Source of the DNA: an uncultured Gammaproteobacteria bacterium
GTDB taxonomy: Bacteria; Pseudomonadota; Gammaproteobacteria; Pseudomonadales; Ketobacteraceae
NCBI GenBank assembly: GCA_913063125.1
Contig: CAJXZM010000007.1
Coordinates: 1-64,000 of the forward strand
Direction of reading: 5' to 3'
Length of the DNA stretch: 64,000 nt
Made by a program: the position numbers and the translations under genes. The notes under the pieces were generated by a model. That model saw only the letters and a list, made by a program, of their open reading frames with translations. It did no database searches and was not told the DNA's origin. Below are positions 1 to 9,997 of this stretch, one piece after another; position 1 is the first letter of the stretch, and the number at the start of each line of letters is the position of its first letter.

Positions 1-3000
1 ATCTTACGAACAACAACAAACTCATCGCGGTTACAACCAACTGTGCCGTAATAGTTGAATCCGTAAGATTGTTGTGCATAACCACCGATCATGTGAGTAG
101 GTTTAAGTACAACACGGGTTACCGAGTTGTGGTGACCACCACGAGTACCGGTGGTTTCAGACCCAGGAATGTTAATAATACGTTCCTGTGCGTGATACAT
201 CATGACCATACCTTCGTTAACACGCTGGCTCACCACCACACGACAGGTAAGAGCACCATTAATGTTAAACACTTCGACCCAGTCGTTATCTTCAAGGTCC
301 ACTTTCTTAGCATCAACCTCTGACATCCAAATAATTGGACCTCCACGAGACAGTGTTTGCATCAACAGATTGTCAGTATAAGTACTATGGATTCCCCACT
401 TTTGATGCGGCGTAATCCAGTTCAAGGCAATCTCTTTATTACCGTTGGACTTTTTATTCATGATCGGTTTAATAGTTTGCGTATCTATTGGAGGTCGATA
501 ACTCACAAACTGTTCACCAAACGCCTGCATCCAAGGGTGATCTTGATAATATTGTTGACGGCCAGTTAGGGTTCGCCAAGGAATCAATTCATGCACATTG
601 GTATAACAGGCGTTATAACTCACATGTTCATCTTCCAAACCAGACCAGGTAGGAGAAGAGATAATCTTACGAGGCTGCGCAACAACATCGCGGAAGCGAA
701 TTTTTTCTTCTTGCTTGGCCGTCGCTAGATGAGTGTGATCTCGACCGGTGAACTTACCTAACGCATCCCAGGCTTTTACGGCGACATTCCCGCACGTTTC
801 TGGCGCTAAGGTTAAGATCATTTCAGCCGCATCTATCGCAGTTTCCAGTTGTGGGCGACCTTCACTAATGCCTTCCTCTGTCACTCGATGATTAAGCTCA
901 CCCAATAGGTGCATTTCATCCTCGGTGTTCCAGGCAATCCCTTTACCACCATTACCCAAAGTTTCTAATGCAGGTCCAATGGAGCTGAATTTTTTGTAAG
1001 TATTGGGGTAATCACGCTCAACCACCACCATGTTAGGTGCGGTTTTACCTGGAATAAGATCACATTCACCTTTCTTCCAATCTTGAATTTCAAACGCCTG
1101 ACCTAACTCTCCAGGAGTATCATGCAACAGGGGAACCGTTACGATATCTTTTTCAACGCCCAAATGCCCAACGACCACTTCCGAGAACTTTTTAGCAATG
1201 CCTTTATAAATATCCCAATCAGAACGAGCTTCCCATGCAGGGTCAACCGCAGCCGTGAGAGGGTGAATAAACGGGTGCATATCCGAGGTGTTCAGATCGT
1301 CTTTTTCATACCACGTTGCTGTTGGCAACACGATATCGGAGAACATACAAGTGGATGACATACGAAAATCTAACGTAACCGCAAGATCCAGTTTTCCTGT
1401 TGGTGCCTTATCGACCCACTCGGCCTCTTTTGGCTTAACCCCACCAGTGACGCCAATATCATCATTCATCACCCCGTTCTTGGTACCCAATAAATATTTC
1501 AAGAAATACTCATGGCCTTTACCAGAAGAACCTAACAAGTTGGAGCGCCACACAAATAGGTTGCGGGGAAAGTTTTCCGGGGCATCCGGGGCTTCACAGG
1601 CAAATTTGACCTCGCCACTCTTTAGTTTATCAACCAAGAATGCTTTCGGATCTTGACCCGCTGCGTCCGCTTGCTTAGTCAATTCCAGCGGGTTCATGTT
1701 GATCTGCGGCGCCGAGGGTAACCAGCCCATACGTTCGGCACGAATATTCCAATCCAGCATGTGTTCAGGAAACTCATTCTGATTGGCCATCGGTGACAAT
1801 ACGTCTTTCGCATTCATCTTCTCATGACGCCACTGACTGGTATGGGCATAGAAGAAGGAGGTTCCGTTCATGTGACGCGGTGGGCGACTCCAATCCAAGC
1901 CAAAGGCTAGTGGCTGCCAACCGGTTTGTGGTCGCAATTTCTCTTGGCCCACATAATGCGCCCAACCACCACCAGACTGCCCCACACAACCACACATAAT
2001 CAACATGTTCATCAAACCACGATAGTTCATGTCCATGTGGTACCAGTGGTTCATTCCCGCGCCCACTATAATCATGGAGCGACCGGTGGTCCTATCTGCC
2101 GTATCAGCAAATTCACGCGCAACCTGAATCACTTTTTCGCGACTTACGCCAGTGATTTTTTCTTGCCATGCCGGTGTGTAAGGTACGTCATCATCATAAC
2201 TATCAGCAACGTTACTACCACCTAAACCACGACCTAAGCCATAGTTAGCCATCATAAGATCGTAAACAGTCGCAACTTTTACTTCACGGCCGTCAGCAAA
2301 CTTAATGGTACGAGCCGGCACATTACGCACCTGCACATCAGCTTGCTCATTATTTTGGAACGAGTGATGCTCTTGCCCACCAAAGTAGGGGAACCCAACA
2401 GGAACAGCGTTAGCTTCACCATCAATTAAGGTCAGCTCTAGATTCGTATCCTCACCTTTAGTGCCTTCACGCTCTTCAAGATTCCACTGTCCATCTTCAC
2501 CCCAACGGAAACCGATAGTGCCGTTCGGCGCAACCAATCCACCAGACTTCGTATCATAAGCAACGGTTTTCCAATCTGGATTATTATCGTGACCCAAGTT
2601 ACCGTCTAAATCAGAACAGCGAACAAAACGCGTGGACTTCATTGCGCCGTCTTTATAGTCTTCCAACATGACCAACATGGGCATATCAGTATATTTACGT
2701 GCATAGTTAGTGAAATATTCACTCGGTTTATCAAGATGGAATTCACGAAGGATAACGTGACCAAATGCCATCGCTAATGCCGCATCCGTACCCTGCTTAG
2801 GGTTCAGCCACTGATCCGTTAACTTAGAGACTTCTGCATAATCCGGTGTAATCGAAACCGTCTTGGTTCCTTTATAACGCACTTCTGAGAAGAAGTGAGC
2901 GTCCGGCGTACGTGTTTGAGGAACGTTAGAACCCCAAGCAATGATGTAGTTTGAGTTGTACCAATCGGCAGACTCAGGTACATCAGTTTGCTCACCCCAG

Positions 3001-3689
3001 GTCATAGGAGACGACGGAGGTAAATCACAGTACCAATCATAGAAGCTTAAGCAAACACCACCAATCAAGGATAGGTAACGAGAACCGGCTGCGTAAGATA
3101 CCATTGACATTGCAGGGATGGGTGAAAAGCCCATCACACGGTCAGGGCCGTATCTCTTAATGGTATACACGTTAGCTGCTGCGATAAGTTCATTCATTTC
3201 ATCCCACGATGTACGAATAAAACCACCCATGCCACGCTTTGTCTTGTAGGAGTCCGCCTTGGCTTTGTCTTCAACAATAGACTCCCAAGCAGCAACCGGA
3301 TCCATGCTACGGCGAGCATCACGCCATAGTTTTAACAATGGCTTACGAATTAATGGGTACTTAATACGGTTAGCACTATAGGTATACCAGGAATAACTGG
3401 CACCCCGAGGACAACCACGGGGTTCATGGTTTGGTAAATCTGGACGGGTGCGTGGATAATCCGTTTGCTGGGTTTCCCAGGTGATCAAACCGTTTTTAAC
3501 GTATATTTTCCAACTACAAGATCCTGTGCAGTTTACCCCGTGGGTAGAACGAACAATTTTATCGTATTGCCAACGAGCACGATAACTATCTTCCCAAGCA
3601 CGGCTCTCATTGGTCACTTCACCATGACCGTTCGAGAATTCACCCTGCTTTTTCTTAAAAAATTGCAGTCTATCTAAAAAGTGACTCAT
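1..3689 (-). CDS. narG: respiratory nitrate reductase alpha subunit NarG, 3' end cut by window edge
   Basis: Catalytic molybdenum subunit of the membrane-bound NarGHI enzyme, which reduces nitrate to nitrite with quinol electrons on the cytoplasmic face. About 1229 codons are present; the family is about 1250, so only the last few residues (and narHJI) lie beyond the left edge. The N-terminus MSHFLDRL is followed by the FS0 iron-sulfur ligand set His50, Cys54, Cys58 and Cys93 (HGVNCTGSC, then RGCPRG). The segment YDWYCDLPP near residue 220 carries the molybdenum-ligand Asp. The reading frame is open with no internal stop. The ATG at 3689 follows a GGGAG at suitable spacing. It lies downstream of two nitrate transporters on the same strand, the narK1K2GHJI order known from Pseudomonas. 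Expression probably starts at the FNR/NarL region near 6940. Confidence 0.97.
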   Translation of the reverse strand, partial: MSHFLDRLQFFKKKQGEFSNGHGEVTNESRAWEDSYRARWQYDKIVRSTHGVNCTGSCSWKIYVKNGLITWETQQTDYPRTRPDLPNHEPRGCPRGASYSWYTYSANRIKYPLIRKPLLKLWRDARRSMDPVAAWESIVEDKAKADSYKTKRGMGGFIRTSWDEMNELIAAANVYTIKRYGPDRVMGFSPIPAMSMVSYAAGSRYLSLIGGVCLSFYDWYCDLPPSSPMTWGEQTDVPESADWYNSNYIIAWGSNVPQTRTPDAHFFSEVRYKGTKTVSITPDYAEVSKLTDQWLNPKQGTDAALAMAFGHVILREFHLDKPSEYFTNYARKYTDMPMLVMLEDYKDGAMKSTRFVRCSDLDGNLGHDNNPDWKTVAYDTKSGGLVAPNGTIGFRWGEDGQWNLEEREGTKGEDTNLELTLIDGEANAVPVGFPYFGGQEHHSFQNNEQADVQVRNVPARTIKFADGREVKVATVYDLMMANYGLGRGLGGSNVADSYDDDVPYTPAWQEKITGVSREKVIQVAREFADTADRTTGRSMIIVGAGMNHWYHMDMNYRGLMNMLIMCGCVGQSGGGWAHYVGQEKLRPQTGWQPLAFGLDWSRPPRHMNGTSFFYAHTSQWRHEKMNAKDVLSPMANQNEFPEHMLDWNIRAERMGWLPSAPQINMNPLELTKQADAAGQDPKAFLVDKLKSGEVKFACEAPDAPENFPRNLFVWRSNLLGSSGKGHEYFLKYLLGTKNGVMNDDIGVTGGVKPKEAEWVDKAPTGKLDLAVTLDFRMSSTCMFSDIVLPTATWYEKDDLNTSDMHPFIHPLTAAVDPAWEARSDWDIYKGIAKKFSEVVVGHLGVEKDIVTVPLLHDTPGELGQAFEIQDWKKGECDLIPGKTAPNMVVVERDYPNTYKKFSSIGPALETLGNGGKGIAWNTEDEMHLLGELNHRVTEEGISEGRPQLETAIDAAEMILTLAPETCGNVAVKAWDALGKFTGRDHTHLATAKQEEKIRFRDVVAQPRKIISSPTWSGLEDEHVSYNACYTNVHELIPWRTLTGRQQYYQDHPWMQAFGEQFVSYRPPIDTQTIKPIMNKKSNGNKEIALNWITPHQKWGIHSTYTDNLLMQTLSRGGPIIWMSEVDAKKVDLEDNDWVEVFNINGALTCRVVVSQRVNEGMVMMYHAQERIINIPGSETTGTRGGHHNSVTRVVLKPTHMIGGYAQQSYGFNYYGTVGCNRDEFVVVRK

Positions 3690-3792
3690 TTTGGATTTGC
3701 TCCCAAAATAGTAATGATTACTATTAATTTCTACTGTTGATACTAACGGTTCTTGCGAATAGCTAGCATTAACAAAGTGTTTCACCGACAAA

Positions 3793-3819
3793 GCCGCTAG
3801 TACGTTTGTCACTAGCGGC
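3793..3819 (-). other. hairpin between narK and narG
   Basis: Nine-bp perfect arms GCCGCTAGT/ACTAGCGGC with a 9-nt loop. It lies in the 160-bp gap between the narK stop and the narG start. No run of U follows it in the direction of transcription, so it looks more like an mRNA processing or stability element, or a weak attenuator, than a full terminator. Confidence 0.5.
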
Positions 3820-3850
3820 ATATCGAATCAAAATCACATAAAACGAAGCA

Positions 3851-5455
3851 TTATGGATTGTGGAACTCGGCATCGCTACGTAAGTAGAACCACCAGTTGA
3901 TGATCATACATACGCCATAAAATACGGCGAAGCCATAAAGCGCCATTTCTGGTGTTGTCGCTTTAATCTGCTCACCCAATACTTTAGGAATAATAAATGC
4001 ACCGTACGCAGCAACCGCTGATGTCCAACCCAACACTGGGCCAGCTTGCTCTTTATCAAATACCATTGCGATGGTTCTAAACGTTGAACCGTTACCAATA
4101 CCTGTCGCCGCAAACAATGCGAGAAATAGAACAAAGAACGGTACAAAGTACTCTTCTGGTGTGGCTGAGGAATAGGCTGCTTTCATAAAATATGCAACAC
4201 CAAGTGCAGAACCAATCATTGCGACAGAACAAATTTGCGTCACTTTTGCACCGCCCATTTTATCAGCAATCCAACCGCCCACCGGACGAATCAAAGCACC
4301 GATAAAAGGTCCCATCCAAGCGTACATTAACGCACTAGGTCCATTCGCATTTGCTGTTTCATGAGTCATTACCCCATCAACCATAAGATGCTGATATCCA
4401 AAAATTACTTTAATGGCTAAAGGAAAAGATGCAGCAAAGCCAATAAATGATCCAAAGGTCATTGTGTAAATGACACTCATTGACCATGTATGCTTATTAC
4501 CAAAAATCTTATATTGACGCTCAAGATTAGTTTTTATCTGACCTGGAATTAATTTTAATAAAAACACTGTAGATGCAATAACAATCGGCAATACAATCCA
4601 CTTGCTAATACCAAAGCCAGAACCACCAACACTTGCAGGTAACAATAACCACAAACCAAATGCCGCAGTGATAAAACCAATCAATAACATACCGGTAATC
4701 GTTGAGAACGAACCGACAGGAGAAGGTAAATTCGGCGTTACGTGATCCGCTTTGATATTGTTCATACCCCACCAGCCAACAACTGCCAACGGTATCAGAG
4801 CTATTAGCCATACAAACCCTGCATTGTGAATCCAGGTTTCTGATCCTGCAGGAATTTTTCCGATTAATGTACCAGAGGTATTCACTAACTCCATAGAGTT
4901 GCCACCGAAAACACCAAACGTCATCACTAATGGAATAACGATTTGCATGGTAGTAACACCAAAGTTACCCAGACCAGCATTAAGCCCTAATGCCAAACCC
5001 TGCTGCTTCTTAGGAAAGAAGAAACTGATATTGGACATTGAAGATGCAAAATTGCCTCCACCAAATCCAGACAAAAACGCTAGAACCTGAAATTTCCACA
5101 ATGGCGTATTGATATCACCTAACGCGATACCTGCACCAACTGCGGGTAACATTAATAATGCGGTTGTAAACACGATAGTGTTTCTGCCACCCGCAATACG
5201 AATAAAGAAACTACTGGGTATTCGAAGGGTTGCTCCTGTCAAACCTGAAATTGCCATTAAGGTAAACAAGTCTGCTTTAGGAATTGGAAATCCCAAGTTC
5301 AACATCTGTACGGTAATAATCCCCCAGTACAGCCACACCGCAAAACCACATAACAAACTGGGAATAGAAATCCAAAGATTGCGATTCGCAACCTTCTTCC
5401 CTTCATTTTCCCAGAACGTTTCGTTTTCTACGTCCCACTTTTCGATATTAGACAT
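3851..5455 (-). CDS. narK2: nitrate/nitrite transporter, NarK2-type MFS protein
   Basis: Major facilitator family nitrate/nitrite porter of the inner membrane with about 12 predicted helices. It probably exchanges nitrate for nitrite during respiration. The segment NAGLGNFGVTTMQ matches the glycine-rich nitrate signature of NarK proteins, and a second one (NGSTFRTIAMVF) lies near the C-terminus. At 534 residues it is longer than most NarK1 proteins, because of a soluble N-terminal stretch and long loops, as in NarK2/NarU-like members. An upstream in-frame ATG at 5488 would add 11 residues. I prefer the ATG at 5455 because GGAGG lies 8 nt before it and MSNIEKWDVENE reads as a normal start. It sits between narK1 and narG in one apparent operon. 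Transport direction is inferred from the family. Confidence 0.93.
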   Translation of the reverse strand: MSNIEKWDVENETFWENEGKKVANRNLWISIPSLLCGFAVWLYWGIITVQMLNLGFPIPKADLFTLMAISGLTGATLRIPSSFFIRIAGGRNTIVFTTALLMLPAVGAGIALGDINTPLWKFQVLAFLSGFGGGNFASSMSNISFFFPKKQQGLALGLNAGLGNFGVTTMQIVIPLVMTFGVFGGNSMELVNTSGTLIGKIPAGSETWIHNAGFVWLIALIPLAVVGWWGMNNIKADHVTPNLPSPVGSFSTITGMLLIGFITAAFGLWLLLPASVGGSGFGISKWIVLPIVIASTVFLLKLIPGQIKTNLERQYKIFGNKHTWSMSVIYTMTFGSFIGFAASFPLAIKVIFGYQHLMVDGVMTHETANANGPSALMYAWMGPFIGALIRPVGGWIADKMGGAKVTQICSVAMIGSALGVAYFMKAAYSSATPEEYFVPFFVLFLALFAATGIGNGSTFRTIAMVFDKEQAGPVLGWTSAVAAYGAFIIPKVLGEQIKATTPEMALYGFAVFYGVCMIINWWFYLRSDAEFHNP

Positions 5456-5600
5456 ATACATGTCCTCCATACTTCGATTTAAAATCATTGATTTAGTAAC
5501 CCATTAAAAAGCTACGTAAATCACACTTCTAAAAATCCGGAACCGGTTTAAAAAACTCACCAACAACCCTTTTACAACAAGCATTTATCGCACAAGCCAA

Positions 5601-6878
5601 TTATCTCAATAGGAAGTCGCTAGAATTTGCCTCCCGTACCCGCTCCAAATGTTCATCGAGCTTAATGGCGTAATACATCCAGATCATGCACAGACCTAAA
5701 ACACCGTAAAGCAACATAAAACATGAGCTGCGAATGCTTGTTAGATCCGCAGCGACACCAAATAAAATTGGCAAAATAAAACCACCCAGTGCACCAATGG
5801 AAGCAACCATTCCACCCACTGCACCCATATTGGTGGGATAGTAATCGTGTACTAATTTAAAAATACTGGCTTTACCAAAACCCATGGCAACACCCATTAT
5901 AAAAATAATGAAGGTGAAAATATAAACGTTAATACCTATATTTAGATTCACCTCTCGATCAATCCCATGAATTGTCATCGTTGTTTGTGGGTAAGAGAGA
6001 AAGAACAAACACACCATACAAATCCAAAAAACCCACCAATTTACGTTACGTGCACCAATATTATCGGCAAACCAACCACCCAAGATTCGAACAACGGCAG
6101 CGGGTATAGTAAACACCAACGTTGCATAAGATGCATTGCGCAACGTCAAATTATATTCATTAACAAAGTATTGAGGCAGCCACAAAGCCAAAGAAACAAA
6201 ACCACCAAACACAAAGAAATAATAAAAACCCATACGCCACACACGCAATTCAAGAATAGGACGCATGTGTTCTTCAAAACTAGGATGCTCGCCGCTCTCT
6301 TGTCTTTTTATATGTAAAGGGTCAGTCGCTGTAAATACCCAAAACAACACAGCCATAACAACCAACGCCGCCGCATAATATTGAGGCACCTCACGCCAGC
6401 CATAAGAAAACATAATAAAAGGGATAAGTAAGTTAGATATGGCAACACCCACATTACCCGCACCAAAAACCCCCATGGCGAGACCTTGCTCACTAGAGTC
6501 AAACCATGCAGAAATATAGGTTACGCCGACAGAAAATGACGCTCCAGCAATACCAACAAACAAACCAAATACTAGGTAATGCCAAAAATCACTCGCAAAT
6601 GCCAAACCGTAGGTGGGCGCAGCAACAAACAACAACTGTATAGTAAATACTAATCGGCCACCAAACCGTTCCGCCAATAACCCCAAAGGTAATCGTGCAA
6701 ACGCTCCCGACAACATCGGTGTAGCGACCAACAATCCAAATTGTGTTTCACTTAATCCAATTTCAGCCTTTATCCCAATACCTAAAATGGCAAACATCGT
6801 CCACACTGCAAAGTTCAGCGTAAACGCTAAGGTGCTCATGCTAAGAGCGGACCACTTTGAATTTGCTATTGGGAACAT
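5601..6878 (-). CDS. narK1: nitrate transporter, NarK1-type MFS protein
   Basis: First gene of the leftward nitrate operon, 425 residues with about 12 hydrophobic helices. NarK signature stretches are GAGNVGVAISNLL and GFGKASIFKLV, which line the substrate path in the family. Proteins of this length and pattern (NarK1 type) are thought to import nitrate with protons, complementing the exchanger encoded next. The two paralogues are clearly different, with different loop lengths and termini, so this is the classic narK1-narK2 pair and not a recent duplication. The start codon lies 65 bp from the centre of the FNR-type palindrome, compatible with a promoter having the activator at about -41.5 and a short leader. 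The ribosome site is weak. Which of the two is the symporter is inferred from Pseudomonas and Paracoccus. Confidence 0.93.
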   Translation of the reverse strand: MFPIANSKWSALSMSTLAFTLNFAVWTMFAILGIGIKAEIGLSETQFGLLVATPMLSGAFARLPLGLLAERFGGRLVFTIQLLFVAAPTYGLAFASDFWHYLVFGLFVGIAGASFSVGVTYISAWFDSSEQGLAMGVFGAGNVGVAISNLLIPFIMFSYGWREVPQYYAAALVVMAVLFWVFTATDPLHIKRQESGEHPSFEEHMRPILELRVWRMGFYYFFVFGGFVSLALWLPQYFVNEYNLTLRNASYATLVFTIPAAVVRILGGWFADNIGARNVNWWVFWICMVCLFFLSYPQTTMTIHGIDREVNLNIGINVYIFTFIIFIMGVAMGFGKASIFKLVHDYYPTNMGAVGGMVASIGALGGFILPILFGVAADLTSIRSSCFMLLYGVLGLCMIWMYYAIKLDEHLERVREANSSDFLLR

Positions 6879-6929
6879 GTAACTTGGCTCATTGGGATTG
6901 ATGAGCCTAAAGTAACGCCAGAATTGCCA

Positions 6930-6957
6930 CCATTACTTGACCAATATCAAGTAATGG
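6930..6957 (-). promoter_or_regulatory. FNR/Anr-type box in a 28-bp palindrome, narK1K2G promoter
   Basis: The core TTGACCAATATCAA at 6937-6950 matches the FNR consensus TTGAT-N4-ATCAA at 9 of 10 positions. It sits in perfect 11-bp arms (CCATTACTTGA/TCAAGTAATGG) around six bases. On the minus strand a TACTTT -10-like hexamer (6909-6914) is centred about 32 bp from the box, the class II FNR spacing, which would put the transcript start near 6902. Anaerobic activation is inferred. Confidence 0.75.
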
Positions 6958-6969
6958 CTACTTGCTCCA

Positions 6970-7103
6970 TAGGGTACCTCCTCATATACCCACTTAGAGG
7001 TACTCCCTCAACAATAGCCCAACCCCTTGAAACTAAAGGTGTTACTGACTGACCTCACAAGCCAAACTTATAACATCAGCCATAACAGGGTTCTTTAGGG
7101 GTA
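6970..7103. promoter_or_regulatory. cluster of NarL-like heptamers between narK1 and narX
   Basis: Several matches to the NarL recognition heptamer TACYYMT lie between the divergent nar genes. TACCTCT (complement of 6996-7002) and TACCCCT (complement of 7097-7103) match at all seven positions. TACCTCC (6975), TACCCAC (6987) and TACTCCC (7001) match at six. They lie upstream of the FNR box relative to narK1, consistent with nitrate-dependent activation by the adjacent NarXL pair. Individual heptamers are short, so the cluster rather than any single site is the evidence. Confidence 0.5.
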
Positions 7104-7155
7104 GTTAGAAATAAGGTATGCTTGCTTAACACTGTTCGTTAATTGGGTTTATAAA

Positions 7156-9033
7156 ATGCTTCCCTCGTTTCACCAATTAAATAAATCATTAATTGCTCGT
7201 GCTGGTTTTGCGATGGCAGCCATTGCCTTAGTAACTCTCGCCACCACATTAACCTCTGCCTATATTACCGATCGAATAGAAGGCCATGCCGCTGCCATTA
7301 ACAAAGCAGGGGCGCTGCGCATGTACACTTACAAACTTGCCACCCATATACTCTCAATGAATCAATCATTTGAGGATTACAAAAGGGCTCTAGAGAACGA
7401 TACTAAAGAGCAGTCCATTCGCCTCACTGACCCCATCTTGCTCAACATCGTCCCTAAAGCGGATCAATACAAGTTACATAAAGTACATAGCGAGCTTATT
7501 ACCACCTGGGAAACAACCATTGCTCTGCCCATACATCAACTCAGCAGCTTTAACGACATTGACCAACAAGCCCTTATTCAACAATTAACAGTATTTGCAG
7601 AACAAGCCGACTTTATGGTGGTTCAGATACAGCTAAATGCTGAAGATCGCGTTCTCCAAATGAAAGTCATGCAATGGATAGGTATCTGCCTAATTCTTTT
7701 TATTATCATTATTGCCATGATTGACCTCTCAACCAATATTCGTGACCCATTGCGCTCACTTGTTAAAGCGGCTAATGCTGCACGTAGAGGGGACTTCAGC
7801 AAACGTATAACTCCCGCAAATCCTGATGAGCTTGGCACCCTAGCAGATGCATTTAACATGATGGCCGAAGATTTATCGAAACTTTATAGCCATCTTGAAT
7901 TTTTGGTTGAACAAAAAACCCAAGAACTACAAATCAGCAACCAAGTACTACAACTTCTTTACCACTCTGCAACAAAGATAACGGAAGAAAAAGACCACAA
8001 CCGCAGCTTTCAACTGGTATTGGATAACATGCGAAATACATTACATTTTAAATCACTCTCATTATGCTTGGCTGATAAATATTCTGACAGTAACATTTTT
8101 AAAATCATTTCGAGCAATAGCAGCCATCGACCAGACCATTGCACCACATCGGATTGCAACAGCTGCCTTAACGAAACAAGCAATGGCTCCAACAACCGAA
8201 TCCCTACCTCCGAAACCCAAACCAACATGCTCAAATTTGCGATTCAACGAGATCAAAAATCCTATGGACACATTTTTGTTGAAGCTTCAGACACACATCC
8301 AATGGAGGAATGGAAGTCTCAAATCATTACTACTATATCGGACAATATAGCCACTCATTTAAGCCTTGAAGAAAAAGCAGATCAGGATCAACGCTTATCG
8401 TTAATGGAGGAACGCACAGTAATTGCTCGAGAATTACACGACTCCCTGGCGCAATCATTGTCCTACCAGAAAATTCAAGTTGCACGATTAAAAGCTAGCG
8501 TTAAACGTAATGAATCCAAAGATAAAATCGAACTTGTTATTCAAGACCTTAGTGAAGGGTTAAACTCCGCTTACAAACAACTTAGAGAATTACTAACGAC
8601 GTTTCGTTTAAAGCTAAGTGAAGCCAACCTACGTACAGCCCTTCAGAATACGGTACTTGAATTTAATGAGCGCAGCGATTTAAAAATCGACCTTAGTTTT
8701 AACATAGGTTCAGCGCACCTGCGCCCCAATGAAGAAATTCATATTCTTCAAATTGTCCGAGAAGCGCTGTCGAATGTACTTCAGCACGCCAAAGCCACCC
8801 ACGCGGAAGTTGCTTTACAGCACTCCACAACAGGTATTGATGTGACCATTCGTGATAACGGTGTCGGAATACCGAACAATCCAGAACAACACAACCACTA
8901 CGGCTTGGCCATTATGAATGAGCGAGCACTTGGCCTAAACGGAAAGATCTCCATAAAACGCCGTCCCAGCAACGGTACAGAGGTTATACTCAAAATCCCA
9001 AACCAAGCAATACCAAACGAGAAACAAGCATGA
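7156..9033 (+). CDS. narX: nitrate/nitrite sensor histidine kinase NarX
   Basis: Inner-membrane sensor that phosphorylates NarL in response to nitrate. Residues 15-38 form the first membrane helix. A P-box-like nitrate-binding segment follows (residues 42-60, core [15 protein letters not shown]), then a periplasmic four-helix sensor and a second helix near 173-190. A HAMP domain runs about 190-245. A central signalling region has a cysteine cluster at 329, 334 and 337. The HPK7-type phosphoacceptor is His428 (ARELHDS), and the ATPase boxes are [17 protein letters not shown] and GLAIMNER. The last four bases overlap narL (ATGA), giving translational coupling. It is divergent from the nar structural operon it should control. 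NarQ has the same layout; the name rests on the narL partner. Confidence 0.93.
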   Translation: MLPSFHQLNKSLIARAGFAMAAIALVTLATTLTSAYITDRIEGHAAAINKAGALRMYTYKLATHILSMNQSFEDYKRALENDTKEQSIRLTDPILLNIVPKADQYKLHKVHSELITTWETTIALPIHQLSSFNDIDQQALIQQLTVFAEQADFMVVQIQLNAEDRVLQMKVMQWIGICLILFIIIIAMIDLSTNIRDPLRSLVKAANAARRGDFSKRITPANPDELGTLADAFNMMAEDLSKLYSHLEFLVEQKTQELQISNQVLQLLYHSATKITEEKDHNRSFQLVLDNMRNTLHFKSLSLCLADKYSDSNIFKIISSNSSHRPDHCTTSDCNSCLNETSNGSNNRIPTSETQTNMLKFAIQRDQKSYGHIFVEASDTHPMEEWKSQIITTISDNIATHLSLEEKADQDQRLSLMEERTVIARELHDSLAQSLSYQKIQVARLKASVKRNESKDKIELVIQDLSEGLNSAYKQLRELLTTFRLKLSEANLRTALQNTVLEFNERSDLKIDLSFNIGSAHLRPNEEIHILQIVREALSNVLQHAKATHAEVALQHSTTGIDVTIRDNGVGIPNNPEQHNHYGLAIMNERALGLNGKISIKRRPSNGTEVILKIPNQAIPNEKQA

Positions 9034-9671
9034 GCGAACCTGCACAAATACTGGTAATTGATGACCACCCACTATTACGGAAAGGGGTACTTCAATTAAT
9101 CGATATGGATGATGAACTAAGCGCAGTTGGAGAAGCAAGTAATGGCGCAGATGGTGTTGAGCTTGCAAAAACCTTGGATCCTGATTTGATTTTATTGGAT
9201 CTTAATATGCGTGGTATGGATGGCATCGCCACACTTAAAGCCCTACGAAAAGAGGGCGTTGTATCAAGAGTAGTCATATACACCGTCTCTGATAACGATG
9301 AAGATGTGGTAGAGGCAATGAAAGCCGGTGCTGATGGTTACCTTCTAAAAGACATGGAACCCGAAGACCTTTTAGAGCGTTTAAAGCAGGCGGCCATTGG
9401 TAAAATGGTCGTTAGTGAAAATCTGACCTCAATATTAGCGTCCGCATTAAGGACCAAACCAAAAACAGACGCTATCGACCTAAATAACCTAACAGGTAGA
9501 GAAAAACAAATTCTAAAGTTAATCGCATCGGGGTTAAGCAACAAAATGATTGCAAAAAAACTCGATATTGCTGAGGGCACCGTAAAAGTGCATGTGAAAC
9601 GTGTACTTAAAAAGTTACAGCTCCGCTCTCGTGTCGAAGCAGCCGTTTGGGGGATTCAGCAAGGACTGTAG
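9030..9671 (+). CDS. narL: nitrate response regulator NarL
   Basis: Two-domain DNA-binding response regulator of 213 residues, normal for the family. The receiver has the acidic pocket D11-D12 and phosphoacceptor Asp57 ([13 protein letters not shown]), with the conserved Lys in [11 protein letters not shown] linker leads to a LuxR/GerE helix-turn-helix beginning [18 protein letters not shown]. It is coupled to narX by a 4-bp overlap and should bind the heptamers upstream of narX and narK1. In the family, phospho-NarL activates narK/narG and represses other anaerobic pathways. Confidence 0.95.
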   Translation: MSEPAQILVIDDHPLLRKGVLQLIDMDDELSAVGEASNGADGVELAKTLDPDLILLDLNMRGMDGIATLKALRKEGVVSRVVIYTVSDNDEDVVEAMKAGADGYLLKDMEPEDLLERLKQAAIGKMVVSENLTSILASALRTKPKTDAIDLNNLTGREKQILKLIASGLSNKMIAKKLDIAEGTVKVHVKRVLKKLQLRSRVEAAVWGIQQGL

Positions 9672-9768
9672 ATCAGTCAAGAAGTACCCTAATTGCCCCG
9701 ACCTGCTCAGAGATTACGCACCAAACCAATGAAACCCTATATTTATTCAATTATTTCAACTAGTTATA

Positions 9769-9810
9769 GCATTATTACGCATACCTATTTATAGGTATGC
9801 GTAATAATGC
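9769..9810. repeat. perfect 42-nt palindrome downstream of narL
   Basis: Arms of 20 bp, exactly complementary (GCATTATTACGCATACCTAT and its reverse complement), separated by only two bases. It lies about 100 bp after narL and 24 bp before the FNR-like box of the next gene. The stem is AT-rich with no trailing T run, so it may be a bidirectional terminator, a transcript-stabilising hairpin or a regulator site. The rest of the 326-bp gap (9672-9997) holds that box and nothing else I can name. Confidence 0.6.
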
Positions 9811-9833
9811 TGCACTCAAGTAACAACACTTGA

Positions 9834-9847
9834 TTGACTTCCGTCAA
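9834..9847 (+). promoter_or_regulatory. FNR/Anr-like box upstream of nasA-type gene
   Basis: TTGACTTCCGTCAA is a symmetric TTGAC-N4-GTCAA, one base per half away from the FNR consensus. A TACATT hexamer at 9870-9875 lies 32 bp from the box centre, the same geometry as at the narK1 promoter, predicting a start near 9882 and a leader of about 115 nt. This suggests oxygen-responsive control of the transporter-kinase pair. Confidence 0.5.
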
Positions 9848-9997
9848 GTTTCAGTAGGCCATTTTTGATTACATTTACCCTCATCAAAAGCCAATTTATT
9901 TATAAGAGAAGGCGCTAATAGCTCTCTAAAATATTTTGGCATAGCAATTGCGAAAAAGCAGCTAAAACGAATTATTATCATTGAAGGAGAGGCAGTT

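Noticed and set aside
5109-5507. Open frames opposite narK2 and other long shadows (for example 1288-1656, 43637-44146, 44982-45470)
   Set aside because: They lie antisense to clear genes, have no ribosome sites or family motifs, and follow from the codon bias of the real frame.
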